Assembly (NCBI GenBank): GCA_944324365.1
Contig: CALUWA010000018.1
Span: 1 to 43,264, forward strand
DNA: 43,264 nucleotides
From: Candidatus Gastranaerophilales bacterium
GTDB taxonomy: Bacteria > Cyanobacteriota > Vampirovibrionia > Gastranaerophilales > Gastranaerophilaceae
Direction: 5' to 3'
Both the position numbers and the translations under genes were made by a program. Position 1 is the first letter of the stretch, and every line of letters begins with the position of its first letter. Under the pieces are notes generated by a model. The model had not been told where the DNA came from. It saw only the letters and a list, made by a program, of their open reading frames with translations, and did no database searches. Of the stretch, positions 16,050 through 23,543 are shown in pieces.

Positions 16050-16844
16050 TTATTCTATCCAGCCGGAACTGTATGCGTTTTTATAATTCACCGGAACCGG
16101 AGTTATTAAATCTTTTGACTGTTTAATTAATGCCTGGGCATTTGCTATTTTATTTGAGAAGTGGATAGTATCAGCTTCCACATAAGTTCTGCCGCCCGCA
16201 ATGTTATCAATCTGCGAAGTTGCAAGAAGATTTTTCAGACGGTTAATTGAAGCAAAAATATTTTCATTGTCTTTTCTTGAAAAATCAATCGTACCGTCAA
16301 CATTATAATTCTTTTCCAAATGTACTTCCTGCGCTATCGGAAGATTTACATATTCGCCGACTTTTGAAGTAACTTCACCTGAAGCACCGTAATAAACAAG
16401 CCATTGCGAACATTTTTTAACAGCTTTTGCAATAGAACAGGCAAAATTAAAATCCTCAGCAGCCTGCTGATACATAGCACCATGAGGTCTTACGTGTTCA
16501 ATTTCAAGTTTATAAGTCTTTGCAAAAGACATCAAAGCTCCAACCTGATAAACAACAAGAGCCTCAATTTCATCCTCGCTTAATACCATCTGGCGGTAGC
16601 CGAAGCCCTGTATATCGTGAAACCCTATATGAGCCCCTACAACAACATTTTTTTCTTTTGCTTTTAATAACGCTTCTCTGATTGCCATCGGGTCGCCTGA
16701 GTGGAACCCGCAAGAAATATTTACAGAACTTGCATAGTCAAGCAATGAATATTCATTACTGTTTTTATACATCCCGTAACTTTGTGCCAAATCAATATTA
16801 AAATCTATATTCTCAATTTTTCTTTTTTCGAAAGTCTGCTGCAT
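16050..16844 (-). CDS. LamB/YcsF family protein, PxpA-like (5-oxoprolinase subunit A)
   Basis: 264 residues, normal length. Family motifs NISCGFHSGDP (42-52), VGAHIGFHDIQGFGYRQ (69-85) and VRPHGAMYQ are clear. PxpA works with PxpB and PxpC to open 5-oxoproline to glutamate using ATP; neither partner gene is next to it. The N-terminal motif normally reads like DLNCDLGESFG, but here it is FNIDLAQSYG, so the conserved Cys and Glu are replaced. That divergence and the missing partners make the 5-oxoprolinase activity uncertain; I therefore give no gene symbol. It heads the minus-strand run leading to yvcK-like, panB, AsmA-like and panC. Confidence 0.78.
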   Translation of the reverse strand: MQQTFEKRKIENIDFNIDLAQSYGMYKNSNEYSLLDYASSVNISCGFHSGDPMAIREALLKAKEKNVVVGAHIGFHDIQGFGYRQMVLSEDEIEALVVYQVGALMSFAKTYKLEIEHVRPHGAMYQQAAEDFNFACSIAKAVKKCSQWLVYYGASGEVTSKVGEYVNLPIAQEVHLEKNYNVDGTIDFSRKDNENIFASINRLKNLLATSQIDNIAGGRTYVEADTIHFSNKIANAQALIKQSKDLITPVPVNYKNAYSSGWIE

Positions 16845-16965
16845 AATATCTTTCTCTCAAAACACTTGTAATTACAAATAAATTATACTTCCAAAATAAA
16901 TTAATGGAAGAGTCTTTACATAAAATTTACTTTTAGCCAAACCTGCCGCAATTAACAGTCATAAT

Positions 16966-16991
16966 AAAAAAAAGAGTCCAAAATTGGACTC
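16966..16991 (-). terminator. intrinsic terminator after the HTH regulator gene
   Basis: GAGTCCAAAATTGGACTC (16974-16991) folds into a perfect hairpin, and the minus-strand transcript continues with eight U. It lies about 95 bp after the regulator's stop codon and before the LamB/YcsF gene, separating the two units. The rest of 16845-17086 is AT-rich with nothing else that I can support. Confidence 0.8.
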
Positions 16992-17086
16992 GTGTTGGAA
17001 TTAAGAATAGCTGGAAGTATGAAAAAGATTTAATTATATTTAACTTGCTACATAAACTTTTTACAATTACCTGAATGGGTATAAAT

Positions 17087-17659
17087 TTAAGACGCCTGGC
17101 GCAGATACTTTTTCGCGCAGTCAAACATTGCATTTACAAGCGCGGCATTTGCGTAAATATTCATACCGTTTGTTTCCAAAACCTGTTTTACGCGTTTTTC
17201 CCACATGTTATAGATTTCATCGTTATTCAAATCCAAAACCTGCGCTATCATCGTAAGTTCCTTATAATCAATAGGAATCGGAAGGCTGCCGCGCAATATA
17301 TCGACAATTTCCAAACGCTTTTTACGCGGAAATGCTTTCAAAAGATTTATCACAGACATCTTTTTAGCCTTCATCCGCTCTTTCAAGTACTCAACAAATT
17401 CATCAATAATCAGCGGTTCCTGCGGAATCTTATATTCCTCAAAGCTTTCCGGCTCAATTTCCATAACAGTTGCAATTCTCTCCAGGGTTGTTCCTCTGGT
17501 TGAAAACGGAATAGTATTATCTATAAGGTTATAAACATAAGAGAGCGTAACCCCTATCATTTCCGCAAAATCTTTCTTATGAAGATTATTTTGCTCCAAA
17601 AATTTGGCGACTTTTTCTGAACTTTTTTCTTGTATTATCGGTTTTTCTTTAGATTTCAT
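17087..17659 (-). CDS. XRE-type helix-turn-helix regulator with extra C-terminal domain
   Basis: 190 residues. Residues ~16-60 form a helix-turn-helix of the Cro/C1 type: KVAKFLEQNNLHKKDFAEMIGV..SYVYNLI. A second region (about 85-150: VEYLKERMKAKKMSVINLLKAFPRKKRLEIVDILRG...YKELTMIAQVLDL) again looks like a helical repeat of the same fold, so the protein may be a tandem or pseudo-dimeric HTH. No sensor domain is recognisable, so the target and signal are unknown. It is a single-gene unit with GAGGAT before the ATG and a strong terminator behind it, divergent from pth (127 bp between starts), a spacing in which it could control itself or pth. Confidence 0.75.
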   Translation of the reverse strand: MKSKEKPIIQEKSSEKVAKFLEQNNLHKKDFAEMIGVTLSYVYNLIDNTIPFSTRGTTLERIATVMEIEPESFEEYKIPQEPLIIDEFVEYLKERMKAKKMSVINLLKAFPRKKRLEIVDILRGSLPIPIDYKELTMIAQVLDLNNDEIYNMWEKRVKQVLETNGMNIYANAALVNAMFDCAKKYLRQAS

Positions 17660-17786
17660 AGTTCTATCCTCATGTAATTTGCATTTACAAAATAATTCCT
17701 ATTTATCTTTTTGTTAAGCGCAAATATGGCAGGTCATGACGGCAATATTTATTTGAGTTAAAATGATAAAGAACAGGAGCATATTC

Positions 17787-18341
17787 GTGAAACTTATTAC
17801 AGGACTCGGAAACATCGGAGATAAATACTGTTTTACCCGTCATAACGCAGGATTTATGACTGTTGACAGATGGGCTTTACAGGAAAACGCTTCATTTAAA
17901 CAAGAAGCTAAGCTAAAATGTTTTCTTACAAAAATCAAATATAAAAACGAAGATATCATCTTAATCAAACCGACAACTTTTATGAATCTTTCAGGTGAAG
18001 CCGTCCGCCTGGTTTCCGACTATTATAAAATTCCGACAGAAGATATTATTATTATTTACGATGATATCGCACTTGATTTCGGCAGAATAAGGCTGCGCCC
18101 AAGCGGTTCCGACGGCGGCCATAACGGGATTAAATCAATTATTCAGCACCTCGGAACAAATAAATTTGACCGGATAAAAATAGGCATCGGTCCGCAAATC
18201 GGTCCTTCCGAAAACTACGTACTGCAAAATTTTCCAAAAACACAAATGGAAGATTTAAAAACTATTCTCGACAAATCAATAGATGCAACCAAATGTATTA
18301 TCACGGACGGAATGCAAAAAGCCCAGAATAAGTTTAATTAA
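17787..18341 (+). CDS. pth: peptidyl-tRNA hydrolase
   Basis: 184 residues from a GTG at 17787, which gives the canonical opening MKLITGLGN; an ATG eight codons upstream is in frame but would add residues foreign to the family and would lie over the -10 box. AGGAG at 17775-17779 (spacer 7) and TAAAAT at 17759-17764 support the GTG start with a short leader. Motifs: GNIGDKYCFTRHNAGF with catalytic His19 (the usual GNPG Pro is Ile), KPTTFMNLSG and YDDIALDFGRIRLRPSGSDGGHNGIKSI. The enzyme frees peptides from prematurely released peptidyl-tRNA. It is a monocistronic gene here; the hairpin directly after it (18340-18377) has no T-run. Confidence 0.95.
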   Translation: MKLITGLGNIGDKYCFTRHNAGFMTVDRWALQENASFKQEAKLKCFLTKIKYKNEDIILIKPTTFMNLSGEAVRLVSDYYKIPTEDIIIIYDDIALDFGRIRLRPSGSDGGHNGIKSIIQHLGTNKFDRIKIGIGPQIGPSENYVLQNFPKTQMEDLKTILDKSIDATKCIITDGMQKAQNKFN

Positions 18342-18606
18342 GCTGCTTATTTGAGCTTTGCTCAAATAGCAGCTTAGGGATTAAGTGATTAAGTCATTAG
18401 GTTATTAAGTATTTACATTAAATTTGGGGATTTTATATGCCATTCCCCTCTGTAACAACCTAATCACTCATTTACTTAATCACTTATTCACAACAAACTC
18501 TCTCACCAACTTGGGAAAGGAGAGAAAGGGGAATGTCCCCCACCCTAACCCTTCCCCGAGCTGGTGAGGGAATGTTTCACCCTTGAGTTCTTGCATGTCA
18601 CCGAAC
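18342..18606. other. intergenic repeat-rich stretch after pth
   Basis: Holds a hairpin built of AAGCTGC...GCAGCTT arms around TTTGAGCTTTGCTCAAA (18340-18377), whose inner part recurs in R1, R2 and R3; an AT-rich run of degenerate ATTAAGTGATTAAGTCATTA units (about 18378-18412); and CACTCATTTACTTAATCACT (18467-18486), which recurs with one or two changes at 35980-36000. No gene. Confidence 0.6.
18502..18568. repeat. 67-bp palindromic repeat, family 2
   Basis: CTCACCAACTTGGG and CCCGAGCTGGTGAG are near-perfect inverted ends around a C-rich centre (CCCCCACCCTAACCCTTC). A diverged copy in reverse orientation lies at 35900-35969, and both copies are bordered by the same AT-rich ACTCATTTANTTAATCACTT sequence, so the unit and its border have been copied together. 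Confidence 0.7.
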
Positions 18607-18764
18607 GTCATTGCGAGGAGCTTGCGATGAAGCAATCCATTGATCGCGCAACAAGTGCACGATGACATATTTTGACGCATTCCACCAGCCACATGTCATC
18701 GCGGAAAACCAAAGGTTTGTCCGCGATCTCTTTTCCTGGATTGCTTCGCTTCGCTCGCAATGAC
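18607..18764. repeat. R4, stand-alone GTCATTGCGAG-type MITE-like repeat
   Basis: 158 bp with the outer ends GTCATTGCGAGGAGC / GCTCGCAATGAC, the arms GAAGCAATCCATTGATCGCG and CGCGATCTCTTTTCCTGGAT, and a centre unrelated to that of R2 and R3. It shows that the outer arms are the conserved mobile part and the inside is replaceable. A further degenerate GTCATCGCAATGACG follows at about 18788. Confidence 0.8.
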
Positions 18765-18906
18765 GTAAAGCTCCTACCGAAAATCCGTCATCGCAATGAC
18801 GTGAAATGTGCTGCGTCATAATGTCATACCTCCCACATAGGGGTTGTGTAAATTACCCGGCATTGCGAAAGGTAAAGCCAGTCCGCGGTTTCTTGCCGCA
18901 AGTATA

Positions 18907-18945
18907 TTAAAAGGCAGCTCTTAAAAACTTAAAGCTGCCTTTTTT
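18907..18945 (-). terminator. terminator between the repeat region and the HEAT gene
   Basis: AAAAGGCAGCT and AGCTGCCTTTTTT flank a 12-nt loop. It serves the HEAT-repeat gene on the minus strand (stop at 18974; trailing UUUU) and has a longer T-run on the plus strand, so it is probably bidirectional. Confidence 0.7.
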
Positions 18946-18973
18946 CGTACATAGTTTTATAATTTACATTAAA

Positions 18974-19831
18974 TTAAAATGTTGCAACCGGTTTTTTCTG
19001 AGCAGTAGCTCCCGGAATTGACTGCCAGTTTGCTGCCATAATTTTCTTGAATGATTTCAAAGCTGTGTCTTCCAACTCACCGAGTTCTTCAGCTTCCATA
19101 ATCAATTCTCTTAATGGAAGCAATGCTCTTTGGTCGCGAAGAACACCCAATGCTGCAGCGGCACCGGCTCTTACAAGTTCGTTTTCATTACGATTTTTCA
19201 TTACATCAATCAATGCAGGAACTGCTTTTGTATCATTAAGTTTTCCTAATGATGTAACCGCGTAAATTCTAACGTTAACCCATTCGTCATATAACATATT
19301 TATGACTTTATCAACAGCTTTTTTGTTGCCTATTTCACCCAAAGCTCTTGTTGCATCGCATCTTACGTTTACTTTTTCGTGATCAAGCGAAGCTATTAAA
19401 GCATCCGTAGCAACATCGCCGATTTCTATCAACGCATCTGTTGCTGTAATACATACTTGAGGATTTTCATCATTCAAAGCTTCAACAAGAGGTTCTACAA
19501 CAATTGCTCCGCCCAAACGGCCTAATGCACGGGCTGCTCTTACACGTACATCAACGTTACGATCCTCTCTTAAGGATTCAATCAAGTGTACGGTTGCTTT
19601 TGAATCACCCAACTCGCCTAATGCACGGGCTGCATATAAACGAACCGAACCGTTCTTATCATGTTTTAAAACGTCAATTAATGGTTCTACAGCTTTCGAA
19701 TCACCCATTTCACCAAGTATTCTTGCTGCATTATACCTGACTTTTTCTGAATTGCTTGTTTTTAAATCTGTCAACAACTCATCAAATGTTTTCTTTACTT
19801 GTTTTTTCTTACTGTTCACACTAATTGTCAT
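18974..19831 (-). CDS. HEAT-repeat protein (PBS-lyase-type repeats)
   Basis: 285 residues made of about seven 31-residue HEAT units; typical ones read VRYNAARILGEMGDSKAVEP, VRLYAARALGELGDSKATVH and VRVRAARALGRLGGAIVVEP. These repeats form a curved alpha-solenoid used for protein binding. In cyanobacteria the same repeat type occurs in phycobilin lyases, but nothing here implies a bilin function: no other pigment gene is present and repeat proteins of this type are common. The N-terminus is Lys-rich (NSKKKQVKK) and the C-terminus ends with a disordered PGATAQKKPVATF. There is no signal peptide or membrane helix. GGAGGA precedes the ATG. The gene stands alone, with a long possibly structured 5' region. 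The partner is unknown. Confidence 0.85.
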   Translation of the reverse strand: MTISVNSKKKQVKKTFDELLTDLKTSNSEKVRYNAARILGEMGDSKAVEPLIDVLKHDKNGSVRLYAARALGELGDSKATVHLIESLREDRNVDVRVRAARALGRLGGAIVVEPLVEALNDENPQVCITATDALIEIGDVATDALIASLDHEKVNVRCDATRALGEIGNKKAVDKVINMLYDEWVNVRIYAVTSLGKLNDTKAVPALIDVMKNRNENELVRAGAAAALGVLRDQRALLPLRELIMEAEELGELEDTALKSFKKIMAANWQSIPGATAQKKPVATF

Positions 19832-19980
19832 TTACATTCCTCCGACACATTATAAATTTTCACACCCACACTCATATATAAAGTTTTTCGTGTGAAAATT
19901 ATTGCCTTTTTTACTTGTATATATTAAATAATTGTAACAATGTTTCGTAACCTTTTACTGTAAATCTGTTTTAATTTATT

Positions 19981-20040
19981 TGACTGCCTTTCGTTCAGGG
20001 GTTTGGCAACCATCCATAAAGGGTATCTCACACACTTTAT
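19981..20040 (-). other. possible structured leader of the HEAT-repeat gene
   Basis: In the 345-bp gap before the HEAT gene, a less AT-rich block reads on the minus strand ATAAAGTGTGTGAGATACCC, then CTTTATGGATGGTTGCC, AAACCCCTGAACGAAAGGCA. ATAAAG pairs with CTTTAT and TTGCC with GGCAG, giving two adjacent hairpins with purine-rich loops. It begins just after an AT-rich promoter-like stretch. I do not recognise a known riboswitch; the rest of the gap (19832-19980, 20041-20176) is AT-rich with nothing else that I can support. Confidence 0.3.
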
Positions 20041-20176
20041 ATTTTTATATTAACACATGTTTTACATTATTACATGGGTAATATGTATTATTTGAATAAT
20101 TCTTGCGATTGTTTTTTTAATATAATGTTAAATTCAATTATATGCATACGATTTATGTAACAAAACTTAACAAATA

Positions 20177-21835
20177 TTACTTACTATTGATAGTAATAAC
20201 AAACTCGCTGCCCTTGCCTACCTCACTGTTTACAATAATTTTGCCGTTATGCTTTTCTATAATTTTTGAACAAATCGCAAGCCCAAGGCCCGTACCAATT
20301 CCTACTCCTTTTGTTGTATAGCCGGCTGAAAAAATTTTCGAAATTTCTTCTTCAGGAATTCCCTTACCGGTGTCTTTTATGCTCACAGTCAAAGTTTCGC
20401 CCTGATAACTTGTAGAAATTATTATCGTTCCTTTTCCATCAATTGCTTGACAGGCATTAATCAAAATATTTGTAAAAACCTGATTCAGCATATTCGGGTA
20501 ACACTTGATGAGAGGCAGCTTTCCGTAGTTTTTTACTATTTCTATTCTGTTTTTTGTTTCATGCCTGATTAAATCCAAAGTTAAATCCAGTTCTTTATTA
20601 ATATCGGCTTCCTGAAGCTCTGCTTCATCAAGTCTGACAAATTTTTTCAATGAATAAACCATTTTTGAAATACGCTCAATCGCCTCGCTGTCAATTTGGT
20701 TGATTTCCTGCATTATTTCTGAAATTTCAGGGTTTTCGATTTGCGGAATAAGCTTTGCCAAAAGTCCGTTGTTTGATTTTATGGAAGCCACAGGAGTATT
20801 AATTTCGTGGGCAACTCCGGCAACAAGCTGCCCCAAAGATGCCATTTTTTCAGAATTTATTAATTGCAGCTGGGTTTCTTTCAACTCTTTTAAGGCTTGT
20901 TTCAGCTCTTTTACGGTCTGAATATTTTTCTGATAAAGTTCAGCTCTTATAATTGCGTTACCCAATTGAAAAGATATAGCCTCCAAAATTTCAAGTTCTT
21001 CATTCAATTCACGTTTTTGATAACTAAGCAAAACTATTACACCGACTAACTTTTGCAGATGAAATACCGGAACCACAACTCGCATTATGGGCTGCTTAAA
21101 AGGTTTGGCATCTACATATTCTCTCATGGCGTACACGACGGAAATTTTCTTATCTAAAAGTTCGCTGAAAGTTTGACTGTCAAAGGATATCACGTCATTT
21201 TTTGACAAGCGTTTCGCACCGTAAATTTCCTCCACCTTAAATTTATTCCCGTCACTTGATGCGTAATATGCTTTAAATGCGCCAAACATCGAAGCCAATT
21301 CGACAAGCGCGGATTGAAGGATTTTCGATATATCCATCGACTCTCTTATCGTGTTGGAAACTTTGTTTATAAGCGCAATTCTTATTGCCTGGGATTGGGC
21401 TTTTTGTTTAATATTTTGCAAATCCTCGTTTTCTTCTTTTAATTGTTCACATTCATTTTGTAATTTTTCATTTTTTTTCTTTTCTGCTTCAAGAAGATTT
21501 TTGGCACTCACATCAGAGAAAAACAATATTGAGTAATTTCCCTTTTTCAAAACCGTTAAATCATAATAATATATCTGCCCGCTGTTTTCCTGATACGAAA
21601 CGCAGGCAAAAAAGTCCTCTTTTGAATTAAGCGCATGCCAGATAGGAGAATAGTTTTCAAGGTTTTCACTATTAAGCGGACATATATTAAAATTTGTATT
21701 ATGCGAAAACTTTTTTAAATTAATAAAACCTTTAAACCATCTTTTGAAAGTGTAGTTTTGATAAACCACATCCCCCTTTTTATTAACTATAAGCACCGCA
21801 TCCCTAAACTGATTAAAGATATCAAACTTTTTCAT
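20177..21835 (-). CDS. soluble PAS-GAF sensor histidine kinase
   Basis: 552 residues from the ATG at 21835, chosen because TATAAT lies seven bases upstream; an earlier in-frame ATG would add 28 residues read from REP-like DNA. Domains: PAS-like (about 1-110, AVLIVNKKGDVVYQN), coiled coil (about 112-150), GAF (about 155-300), a second coiled coil, HisKA with the H-box MASLGQLVAGVAHEINTPVA (His343), then HATPase_c with N-box ILINACQAI, DTGKGIP (488-494) and GTGLGLAI (514-521). No membrane helix, so the input is cytoplasmic. It should autophosphorylate on His343. No response regulator is adjacent: an orphan kinase. The H-box and the N-box wording resemble NtrB/ZraS-like four-helix kinases. Its upstream region carries a REP-like sequence (21901-21924). 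Confidence 0.9.
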   Translation of the reverse strand: MKKFDIFNQFRDAVLIVNKKGDVVYQNYTFKRWFKGFINLKKFSHNTNFNICPLNSENLENYSPIWHALNSKEDFFACVSYQENSGQIYYYDLTVLKKGNYSILFFSDVSAKNLLEAEKKKNEKLQNECEQLKEENEDLQNIKQKAQSQAIRIALINKVSNTIRESMDISKILQSALVELASMFGAFKAYYASSDGNKFKVEEIYGAKRLSKNDVISFDSQTFSELLDKKISVVYAMREYVDAKPFKQPIMRVVVPVFHLQKLVGVIVLLSYQKRELNEELEILEAISFQLGNAIIRAELYQKNIQTVKELKQALKELKETQLQLINSEKMASLGQLVAGVAHEINTPVASIKSNNGLLAKLIPQIENPEISEIMQEINQIDSEAIERISKMVYSLKKFVRLDEAELQEADINKELDLTLDLIRHETKNRIEIVKNYGKLPLIKCYPNMLNQVFTNILINACQAIDGKGTIIISTSYQGETLTVSIKDTGKGIPEEEISKIFSAGYTTKGVGIGTGLGLAICSKIIEKHNGKIIVNSEVGKGSEFVITINSK

Positions 21836-21842
21836 ATTCAAT

Positions 21843-21848
21843 ATTATA
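21843..21848 (-). promoter_or_regulatory. predicted -10 box of the histidine kinase gene
   Basis: A perfect TATAAT on the minus strand, seven bases before the ATG at 21835, with no Shine-Dalgarno sequence between them. It is the same arrangement as at ruvC and suggests a leaderless mRNA. Confidence 0.55.
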
Positions 21849-21900
21849 CTACAGAGCACCTGCCCCGACAATATTTTACGAAACAGGGGAAAATTACATT

Positions 21901-21924
21901 GTTGGGCAAGTATGCCCAACCTAC
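21901..21924. repeat. REP-like element A, downstream of the transposase
   Basis: A 24-bp sequence starting GTTGGGCAAGTATGCCCAAC, with GTTGGGCA / TGCCCAAC inverted arms around AGTA. It lies between the transposase stop (21943) and the kinase promoter. It is the exact reverse complement of element B inside the transposase gene. Confidence 0.85.
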
Positions 21925-21942
21925 TTTGCAGCAGATATAAAA

Positions 21943-22479
21943 CTATTCAAAATTTAAGTTTTTAATATTTAAAATATCTTCCGAACTGCCCCAATTTTTT
22001 TCATACAAACCTTGATTAACAAATTTATGAAAAGATGAATATTCCCAGTCTTTTACATTATTTACAAGTCCATGCTTTACAGGATTGTAGTGAATATAAT
22101 CTATTTGATTGTTTAACTCTTCTTCATTTTTAATCGTATGTTCCCAATAACGTCTTTGAAAAACACCTTTTTCCCGTTTATTTTTATATCCTATTTTTAA
22201 ATCGTAGGTTGGGCATACTTGCCCAACATTTCTCGAAAAACAATGCTTTATAGATGATATTATTTTAGGGTAATTGTTTATATCTTCCGGATGTAAAATC
22301 AAATGGATATGCTCAGGTAAAATACAAATCGCAACAATTTCAAATTTATATAATTTTCGGATATTTTTAAATGCAGTTCTCAAAATTACAATATTTTGGA
22401 TAAAAACAGGTTTTCTTTCATAGGATGCTATTATAATATGTACATACCCATTTGGAACAAAAGCTCTGCGATAATTCAT
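21943..22479 (-). CDS. REP-associated Y1 (IS200-like) transposase, RAYT
   Basis: 178 residues. The HUH motif is HIH (57-59) in CILPEHIHLILHPED, and the catalytic tyrosine is probably Y128 or Y131 in IDYIHYNPVKHGLV, the signature of RAYT / TnpA-REP proteins. Such enzymes nick single-stranded DNA at REP hairpins through a phosphotyrosine link and are usually single-copy housekeepers of REP families, not members of complete insertion sequences. The frame is intact. A REP-like element lies on each side (21901 and 22531) and a third is inside the gene, encoding VGQVCPTYD (85-93). There are no IS-type terminal repeats. It separates the histidine kinase from holA. Confidence 0.9.
   Translation of the reverse strand: MNYRRAFVPNGYVHIIIASYERKPVFIQNIVILRTAFKNIRKLYKFEIVAICILPEHIHLILHPEDINNYPKIISSIKHCFSRNVGQVCPTYDLKIGYKNKREKGVFQRRYWEHTIKNEEELNNQIDYIHYNPVKHGLVNNVKDWEYSSFHKFVNQGLYEKNWGSSEDILNIKNLNFE
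22204..22227. repeat. REP-like element B, inside the transposase gene
   Basis: A 24-bp exact reverse complement of element A. It is in frame on the minus strand and encodes about eight residues (VGQVCPTY) between the conserved SIKHCFSRN helix and the GVFQRRYWEH motif, a place where the family tolerates length variation. Confidence 0.85.
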
Positions 22480-22530
22480 AATTTTATATTAACATAAAAC
22501 AATGTTATCGGGCAGTTAAAACTACAAATT

Positions 22531-22554
22531 GTTGGGCTAGTATGTCCGCCCCGC
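22531..22554. repeat. degenerate REP-like element C, before holA
   Basis: GTTGGGCTAGTATGTCCGCC and four further bases match element A at 18 of 24 positions in direct orientation; the right arm has lost complementarity. The preceding ~15 bases also resemble those before element A, so a longer direct repeat flanks the transposase gene. It lies directly upstream of the holA -10 box. Confidence 0.65.
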
Positions 22555-22565
22555 TTATTTTGTAT

Positions 22566-22571
22566 TATAAT
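22566..22571 (+). promoter_or_regulatory. predicted -10 box of holA
   Basis: A perfect TATAAT six bases before the ATG at 22578. There is no recognisable -35, and the upstream DNA is REP-like element C, so the RAYT insertion history may have changed this promoter. Confidence 0.5.
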
Positions 22572-22577
22572 ATTTAT

Positions 22578-23534
22578 ATGGCAATATATTTTATTCACGG
22601 TGAAGAAGATTTTAATATTGAAAAAGAAATCGAAAAATTAAAGAGTTCTCTTGACAAAAATTTTCTTGAAATGAGCTTCAAGACCTATGACAATCCAAAG
22701 TTTCCGGAACTTATTTCAATTTTAAGAACCCAGCCGATGATGTTTGGTAAAATGTTAATCGTGATTAATTGTCTTGATTATTTTTCAAAAACTTTTGATG
22801 ACAAAGAGATAAAAGAAATCACGCAGGCACTGGAAAACAATACGGATAATCTTGATATTGTTTTTGTTGCGCAGCTTCCGAGGGATGAAGGGAAAAAGCT
22901 GGACAGCAGAAAAAAATTCTACAAGCTTTTGTCAAAATATAATAATATTGAATGCGCGACAATTCCGACATATAAAACCGCAGAACTTGAGGGCTGGATA
23001 AAAAAACAGGCCCAATCCAAAAAACTCAAAATGACACAGGATGCCCTCACAGCAATGGTAAGCCAAATCGGAAACAATTTAAGATTAATCGACAAAGAAC
23101 TTGATAAATTGCAGCTTACAGCTTACCCGGAAAATATTGTCAACGCAGAAATGGTGAAAGAAAACTGTATTTCCAACGAGGATTTATTCGCATTTTCCGA
23201 TTACATTATGGTCGGCGAAAAAGACAAAGCACTAAGGGAATATCGAAAATTATTGGACAAAAAGTATTGTCTTGAAATAGTTTCAACCCTGCAGACAATG
23301 CTCAGGCGATGGATTGTTTTAAAAGCGAAAGCTTCCGAACTTTCTCCTTTTGAACTTTCTAAAATGACAGGGCAGCATGAATATGTAGTAAAACTTACAT
23401 TGCAAAAACTCAAAAATGCAACTCTCAAGGATTTGGTTAAACTCAAAGAAAATATCACGGAAGCAGAGTACAGAATTAAGGCAGGTTTAAGCCAAAATCC
23501 CGAAGCGGAAGTTGAAAATGCATTTTTTAAATAA
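22578..23534 (+). CDS. holA: DNA polymerase III delta subunit
   Basis: 318 residues from the ATG at 22578; an upstream in-frame ATG at 22542 would read through REP-like DNA and add residues foreign to the family. The opening MAIYFIHGEEDFNIEKEIEK matches the delta opening (fold of clamp-loader domain I without a working P-loop). Later come RTQPMMFGKMLIVINC, the domain II segment ELEGWIKKQAQ, and a helical C-terminal collar domain. Delta opens the beta sliding clamp during loading. holB begins nine bases after the stop codon, giving a delta / delta-prime clamp-loader operon. No Shine-Dalgarno sequence is visible, in keeping with a leaderless start. Confidence 0.88.
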   Translation: MAIYFIHGEEDFNIEKEIEKLKSSLDKNFLEMSFKTYDNPKFPELISILRTQPMMFGKMLIVINCLDYFSKTFDDKEIKEITQALENNTDNLDIVFVAQLPRDEGKKLDSRKKFYKLLSKYNNIECATIPTYKTAELEGWIKKQAQSKKLKMTQDALTAMVSQIGNNLRLIDKELDKLQLTAYPENIVNAEMVKENCISNEDLFAFSDYIMVGEKDKALREYRKLLDKKYCLEIVSTLQTMLRRWIVLKAKASELSPFELSKMTGQHEYVVKLTLQKLKNATLKDLVKLKENITEAEYRIKAGLSQNPEAEVENAFFK

Positions 23535-23543
23535 TGAGGAAAT

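Noticed and set aside
18974-19831. Calling the HEAT-repeat protein a phycocyanobilin lyase
   Set aside because: The repeats are generic, and no phycobiliprotein or bilin-synthesis gene is seen; a gut-type non-photosynthetic relative is more likely.
19981-20040. A TPP riboswitch, because of TGAGATACCCTTTATGGAT
   Set aside because: Only the TGAGA...TACCCTTT part resembles the THI box; the second conserved arm (a GCG-AGGGA-type segment) and the closing stem are missing, and the downstream HEAT gene has no thiamine link.
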